A stretch of DNA of 64,000 bases from Bryobacteraceae bacterium. GTDB taxonomy: Bacteria; Acidobacteriota; Terriglobia; Bryobacterales; Bryobacteraceae. A program made the position numbers and the translations under genes. The notes beneath the pieces are model-generated. The model was not told the origin of the DNA. It did no database searches and saw only the letters and a list, made by a program, of their open reading frames with translations. How positions within the stretch are numbered: position 1 is the stretch's first letter; each line of letters opens with the position of its first letter. The stretch spans positions 1 to 64,000 of the forward strand of contig JANWVY010000006.1 in NCBI GenBank assembly GCA_025056455.1. Reading direction: 5' to 3'. Shown here piece after piece: positions 60,422 to 64,000 of the stretch.

Positions 60422-62719
60422 ATGAGGCGGATCCGCCCGCTATTTCTAATTTCGATTCTCGGCATTTGCGTTTACCTTGCATACACCTACCGGTTGCGAG
60501 TCGAAGAGCAGCGCCGGAATGCTCCTCCCCCTCCCCCAAAACTTCCCCCTCGCGTGCGGTCCACCGCCGAGTCCTGGCGATGGGAGAAAAGCTCTGAAAA
60601 CGGCGGGCCGGCAGTTTCGGTGAAAGCAAAGGACTTCAAGGCCCTCGAGGAGCCCAGCCGGTTCGAGCTCGAGAAAGTGGAATTGAAGATTTGCAGCGAA
60701 CAGAAGGGCGCCTGTGACCTTGTCACCAGCGATCACGCTGAGTTCGACCTTGCGGCTTCCTCCCTATACTCCGAGGGTGAGGCCGACATCACCATGGGGA
60801 TCCCAACCGAGGAAACACAACCCCTGCCTGCGGGCCGCATCGTCCGGATCCGGTCCTCCGGCATCCGGTTTGACAGCAAAACTGGCAAAGCGGAGACCGA
60901 TCGCGAGGTGACCTTTGAGCTCGAGAAAGGACAGGGCAGGGCCATCGGTGCGCAATACGATCCCGCGACCCGGGAGCTCATCCTTCGCAGTCAAGCGGAA
61001 TTGATTTGGAAGGACCAGGGACCGAAGCCGCGACCGATGAAGGTCGAGGCTGGTCACGTGGTCTACAAAGAAGCGGAAGCCAAGGTCTATCTCTCGCCGT
61101 GGTCGAAATTCTCGCGCGACACCATGGTTCTTGAGGGGAAGGCCGCCACCGTCACCCTGGACAAAGACGGGATTCGCCTCGTTGAAACCACCGATGCCAA
61201 GGGCTCCGACACGGCGCCCCATCGCAAAATCGAATATGCCGCCGGCGAGCTCACCCTTCACTTCTCCGCAAACAGCGAAATTGAACGGATTGTGGGACGT
61301 ACCAACGCCCGCCTGGTGACGACTGCAACCCAGGCGGTCACCACCGTCGAAACCAACCAAGTGGAGATGGAGTTCGAAGCACACCGGGATGACAGCGTCC
61401 TAAAAAAGGTGACGGCTCGGGGCGCTAGCCGGGTTCATTCCAAGCCTCTCCCAGCGGGCCCCGGCCGTGCGCCTCTGGAATCCAAATCGCTTCGCAGTGA
61501 GGTGATTGAACTCGCGATGCGGCCCGGAGGCCAAGAAATTGAAACCATGGATGCGCCCCTGGCCTCCGTGCTGGAATTCTTGCCTCAGGCGCCAAATCAG
61601 AAGCAGCGGCGCATTGAAGGCGAGGCATTTCACTTTGCCTATGCGCCAGGCAACCAGCTAGAATCCTTTCGCGCTCGCAAAGCCACGACGCGAACGGAAA
61701 ACCCGCCGAAGGACAACAAGCCTGGGCCACCCGCCATTACCAACAGCGCGGAGCTCGCGGCGGAGTTCAACGCGCAGGGCGAGCTGGCGCGGCTCGAACA
61801 GTGGGGCGACTTCCGCTACCAAGAGGGCGAGCGTCGCGCGCGGGCCGAACGTGCCATCTTCCAGCCTCAAATCGAGCAGTTCATGCTGGTTCAACAAGCT
61901 CGCTTGTGGGACCCGCAAGGAGCTACAAGCGCCGATGAAATTGTGCTGGACCAGCGAACTGAAGATTTTCGCGCCGAGGGTAACGTGCAATCGAGTCAAA
62001 CGCCGAACCAAAAGGGCGGCGGCACGGCGATGTTGTCTCGCGAAGAGCCCATCCAAGCGAAGGCCGCGCGCATGTGGACGCGCCAGCGCCAAACCGTGAT
62101 CACCTACGAAGGCCAAGCAGTCCTCTGGCAGGGAGCAAGCCGTTTACAAGCGGACCGGATTGAAATTGATCGCGCCCGTTCCCTCCTCCTCGCCTACGGA
62201 GGGGTCTTCAGCCAGTTGTTGGATCAACCAAGTGACGCCCCTCGCTCCGAACCTTCCAACAGCCCAAAAAATCGAGCCGCCCGCCCTGGCTCGCCGGTCT
62301 TCACCCTCATCCGGGCCTCATCCTTGGTTTACAGCGACCAAGAGCGCATGGCTCACTACAGCGGAGGCGTAAGCCTAAAACGCGGAGACCTCGACGTCAA
62401 ATCCCAACAGTTGCGAGCGTTTTTTAAGGATTCCTCGCAAACGAAACCAGGCGAATCGTCACTTGAGCGGGCCGTGGCCGATGGCTCGGTTCTCATTATT
62501 CAAGATCTGGCTGGCCGTACCAAACGAGGGTCCTCCGAACATGCTGAATACTTCGTCGCCGAGGGACGCGTGGTTCTCGAAGGAGGCCAGCCGCAACTTG
62601 AAGATTCCGTGCAAGGCCTGACCCGCGGCAAACAATTGATCTACTATGCCAACGATGATAGGCTGCTCGTGAATGGGGTCCCTCAACATCCAGCCGTGAG
62701 CAAAGTTCGGCGCAAATAG
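60422..62719 (+). CDS. lptC: LptC/LptA-like LPS transport protein, long fusion form
   Basis: 765 residues, four times the size of E. coli LptC or LptA. An N-terminal transmembrane helix (about 4-22) and a proline-rich linker (about 34-43) precede beta-jellyroll segments with LptC-like spacing (ADITMGIPT, GIRFDSKTGKAETDREVTF). The C-terminal 215 residues (about 551-765) look like LptA/OstA: AVLWQGASRLQADRIEIDRA, MAHYSGGVSLKRGDLDVKSQ, AVADGSVLIIQ, SSEHAEYFVAEGRVVLEGG and a closing NDDRLLVNG. So one protein may span the periplasm as both adaptor and bridge. It is followed three bases later by lptB. Fusion is inference from length and motifs. Confidence 0.85.
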   Translation: MRRIRPLFLISILGICVYLAYTYRLRVEEQRRNAPPPPPKLPPRVRSTAESWRWEKSSENGGPAVSVKAKDFKALEEPSRFELEKVELKICSEQKGACDLVTSDHAEFDLAASSLYSEGEADITMGIPTEETQPLPAGRIVRIRSSGIRFDSKTGKAETDREVTFELEKGQGRAIGAQYDPATRELILRSQAELIWKDQGPKPRPMKVEAGHVVYKEAEAKVYLSPWSKFSRDTMVLEGKAATVTLDKDGIRLVETTDAKGSDTAPHRKIEYAAGELTLHFSANSEIERIVGRTNARLVTTATQAVTTVETNQVEMEFEAHRDDSVLKKVTARGASRVHSKPLPAGPGRAPLESKSLRSEVIELAMRPGGQEIETMDAPLASVLEFLPQAPNQKQRRIEGEAFHFAYAPGNQLESFRARKATTRTENPPKDNKPGPPAITNSAELAAEFNAQGELARLEQWGDFRYQEGERRARAERAIFQPQIEQFMLVQQARLWDPQGATSADEIVLDQRTEDFRAEGNVQSSQTPNQKGGGTAMLSREEPIQAKAARMWTRQRQTVITYEGQAVLWQGASRLQADRIEIDRARSLLLAYGGVFSQLLDQPSDAPRSEPSNSPKNRAARPGSPVFTLIRASSLVYSDQERMAHYSGGVSLKRGDLDVKSQQLRAFFKDSSQTKPGESSLERAVADGSVLIIQDLAGRTKRGSSEHAEYFVAEGRVVLEGGQPQLEDSVQGLTRGKQLIYYANDDRLLVNGVPQHPAVSKVRRK

Positions 62720-62722
62720 ATC

Positions 62723-63445
62723 ATGCCCGTTCTGCAAGCTTCTGAGCTTTCCAAAAGTTATCGCGGACGCAAGGTTGTGGACGGCGTTTCTCTTTCGGTG
62801 TCCAACGGAGAAGTGGTCGGGCTGCTCGGCCCGAACGGCGCTGGTAAGACCACATCCTTCTACATGATTGTTGGGCTCATCACTCCCGACTCGGGAAAAG
62901 TGCTTCTGGATAACGAAGACATCACTTCCCTGGCCATGTACCAGCGCGCACGGAAAGGCATTAGCTACTTGCCCCAGGAGGCCTCCGTCTTCCGCCGTCT
63001 GACGGTTGAAGAAAACCTCATGGCAGTGCTCGAAACCATGCCCTTAAGCAATGCCAAGCGACGGGAGCGCATGACCAAGTTAGTGGAAATGCTGGGTCTT
63101 GGCGCTGTGCGCCAAAGCAAGGGCTATGTTCTTTCGGGCGGAGAACGTCGGCGCGTGGAAATCGCCCGCTCCTTAGTCATTGAGCCGAACTTCCTCCTAC
63201 TAGACGAGCCTTTTTCCGGCATCGACCCCATTCAAGTGATGGAATTACAGCGCATCGTCTTCGATCTGAAGCGCGCCGGCATCGGCATTCTCGTCACGGA
63301 CCATAACGTACGCGAAACGCTGGCTGTCACCGACCGTGCCTACATTATCAACGAGGGCAGAATTTTTCGCGCCGGCACGCCCGAGGCCTTGGGCCGGGAC
63401 CCCGAAGTGAAACGCGTCTATCTGGGCGAAAGTTTTGCGCTTTGA
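62723..63445 (+). CDS. lptB: LPS export ABC transporter ATP-binding protein LptB
   Basis: 240 residues. Drives LptB2FG extraction of lipopolysaccharide from the inner membrane. Walker [22 protein letters not shown]-loop [18 protein letters not shown], signature [15 protein letters not shown], and Walker [14 protein letters not shown] with an intact glutamate, then H-loop [10 protein letters not shown] (typical LptB). The gene begins three bases after the lptC/lptA-like stop, so they form an operon. LptF/LptG are not within the window. Confidence 0.96.
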   Translation: MPVLQASELSKSYRGRKVVDGVSLSVSNGEVVGLLGPNGAGKTTSFYMIVGLITPDSGKVLLDNEDITSLAMYQRARKGISYLPQEASVFRRLTVEENLMAVLETMPLSNAKRRERMTKLVEMLGLGAVRQSKGYVLSGGERRRVEIARSLVIEPNFLLLDEPFSGIDPIQVMELQRIVFDLKRAGIGILVTDHNVRETLAVTDRAYIINEGRIFRAGTPEALGRDPEVKRVYLGESFAL

Positions 63446-63493
63446 GCGCGCATTAGCCCTTTCATTCCCCACCAATACTGGTAGTCTAAAGCC

Positions 63494-64000
63494 ATGAGTC
63501 GAGTTTTCGGGGTTTTCTCTCTTCTTTGGGCGCTCGCAAGCGCGCAAACCTTTAATGCCCGCATTACGGGAACCATCAAAGACGCAACCGACGCCGTTGT
63601 CCCGGGCGCCACGGTAACGGCCATAGAAGTCTCTACGAGGGTGCGTAAAACGGCGGTTTCCGAAGCCTCCGGTGTGTACAACATTCCCTTACTTCTGCCC
63701 GGGACCTATGAGGTGACCGTCGAACTTGCGGGTTTTCAAACACAAGTGCGCCGCGACGTCCGCCTCGAAGTCAACCAGACGGCCACACTTGACTTCCAGC
63801 TTGCTCCCTCGCAGGTGGCCTCTCGTGTGGAAGTAACGGCCGAGATCCCGCTGCTTCAATCCGAGACTTCCAGTGTCGGCGCCACGCTGGAAAACAAGCT
63901 AATCACCCAGTTCCCTCTCATTCAACGCGACATCATGGGCTTGTTGCGCAGCATTCCGGGAGTGATTTCGGCCTCCCAAGTCGGCGACGCTCGGGGTGGA
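63494..64000 (+). CDS. Oar-like TonB-dependent receptor, N-terminal part (cut by window end)
   Basis: 169 residues are visible before the window ends. A signal peptide (about 1-18, ending ALASAQ) precedes a carboxypeptidase-regulatory domain (about 20-105: ITGTIKDATDAVVPGATVTA, then VYNIPLLLPGTYEVTVELAG) and the start of the plug, with a TonB-box-like EVTAEIPLLQSETSSVGATL stretch before the first plug motif. Same type as the receptors at 6416-9673 and 46843-49944. It starts 48 bases after lptB, with no clear ribosome site, and may be cotranscribed. Confidence 0.85.
   Translation, partial: MSRVFGVFSLLWALASAQTFNARITGTIKDATDAVVPGATVTAIEVSTRVRKTAVSEASGVYNIPLLLPGTYEVTVELAGFQTQVRRDVRLEVNQTATLDFQLAPSQVASRVEVTAEIPLLQSETSSVGATLENKLITQFPLIQRDIMGLLRSIPGVISASQVGDARGG

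Noticed and set aside
1-64000. Insertion sequences, prophage or integrase
   Set aside because: No transposase, integrase or phage structural protein was recognised and no paired terminal repeats were seen.

Overview
The window looks like a chromosomal piece of a Gram-negative bacterium, most probably of the phylum Acidobacteriota (Bryobacterales/Solibacter-like is my best guess). Three Oar-like TonB-dependent receptors with N-terminal carboxypeptidase-regulatory domains, a hallmark of that phylum, occur in 64 kb. They sit with outer-membrane lipid machinery (Mla-like MCE transporter, LptC/LptA-like protein plus LptB), HslUV, many secreted peptidases and Tat-exported sugar oxidoreductases. The taxon is inferred from gene content only. 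GC content appears fairly even and I see no IS element, prophage, rRNA, tRNA or CRISPR array.

Layout. 1-6399 (+): the downstream part of a type III CRISPR-Cas effector operon, cut by the window edge. It holds an unrecognised partial gene, a Cmr6-like RAMP, a Csx11 large subunit (the Cas10 of subtype III-C), Cmr4, Cmr5 and a Cas5/Csx10-like RAMP, with neighbours overlapping or 2 bases apart. The large subunit seems to have lost both the HD-nuclease aspartate (LHMTGK where HD-G-K is expected) and the GGDD cyclase motif, so the only catalytic residue I can point to is D31 of Cmr4. 6416-9673 (-): Oar-like receptor, starting 16 bases after the CRISPR operon. 9783-12254: coiled-coil membrane protein, and an XRE-cupin regulator divergent from an ECF sigma factor across a region with four copies of an AGCTAAA-type half-site.

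12297-20713: housekeeping and metabolic genes (sirtuin, coaX, birA, sulfatase, MFS transporter, beta-hydroxyacid dehydrogenase, infA, yraN, methyltransferase). 20710-28673: class III aminotransferase, glutathione peroxidase, acyl-CoA ligase with enoyl-CoA hydratase, a divergent pair of Tat-type sugar-acid enzymes, and a TauE-like exporter. 28653-33141: P1 peptidase, then an MlaE-MlaF-MlaD-like operon ending in a ChbG-like deacetylase. 33162-41358: M1 aminopeptidase, hslV-hslU-lipoprotein operon, FAH hydrolase, transaldolase-like enzyme, small proteins and a cold-shock protein.

41359-46807: a structured 480-base intergenic stretch, FkbM methyltransferase, M19 and M81 peptidases, thiG and a small secreted protein. 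46843-52223 (-): one operon of a LarA-like nickel racemase, a Tat-type Gfo/Idh/MocA oxidoreductase and an Oar-like receptor, which reads as uptake plus epimerisation of a hydroxy acid or sugar acid. 52259-57109 (-): HupE/UreJ-like membrane protein, zinc-ribbon coiled-coil protein, MurJ, M20 dipeptidase. 57330-64000: rpsT, M14 carboxypeptidase, lptC/lptA-like fusion with lptB, and the start of a third Oar-like receptor.

The general picture is a heterotroph that degrades peptides and carbohydrates outside the cytoplasm (M1, M14, M19, M20, M81 and P1 peptidases, sulfatase, Oar receptors). The most unusual locus is the apparently nuclease- and cyclase-silent type III-C operon.
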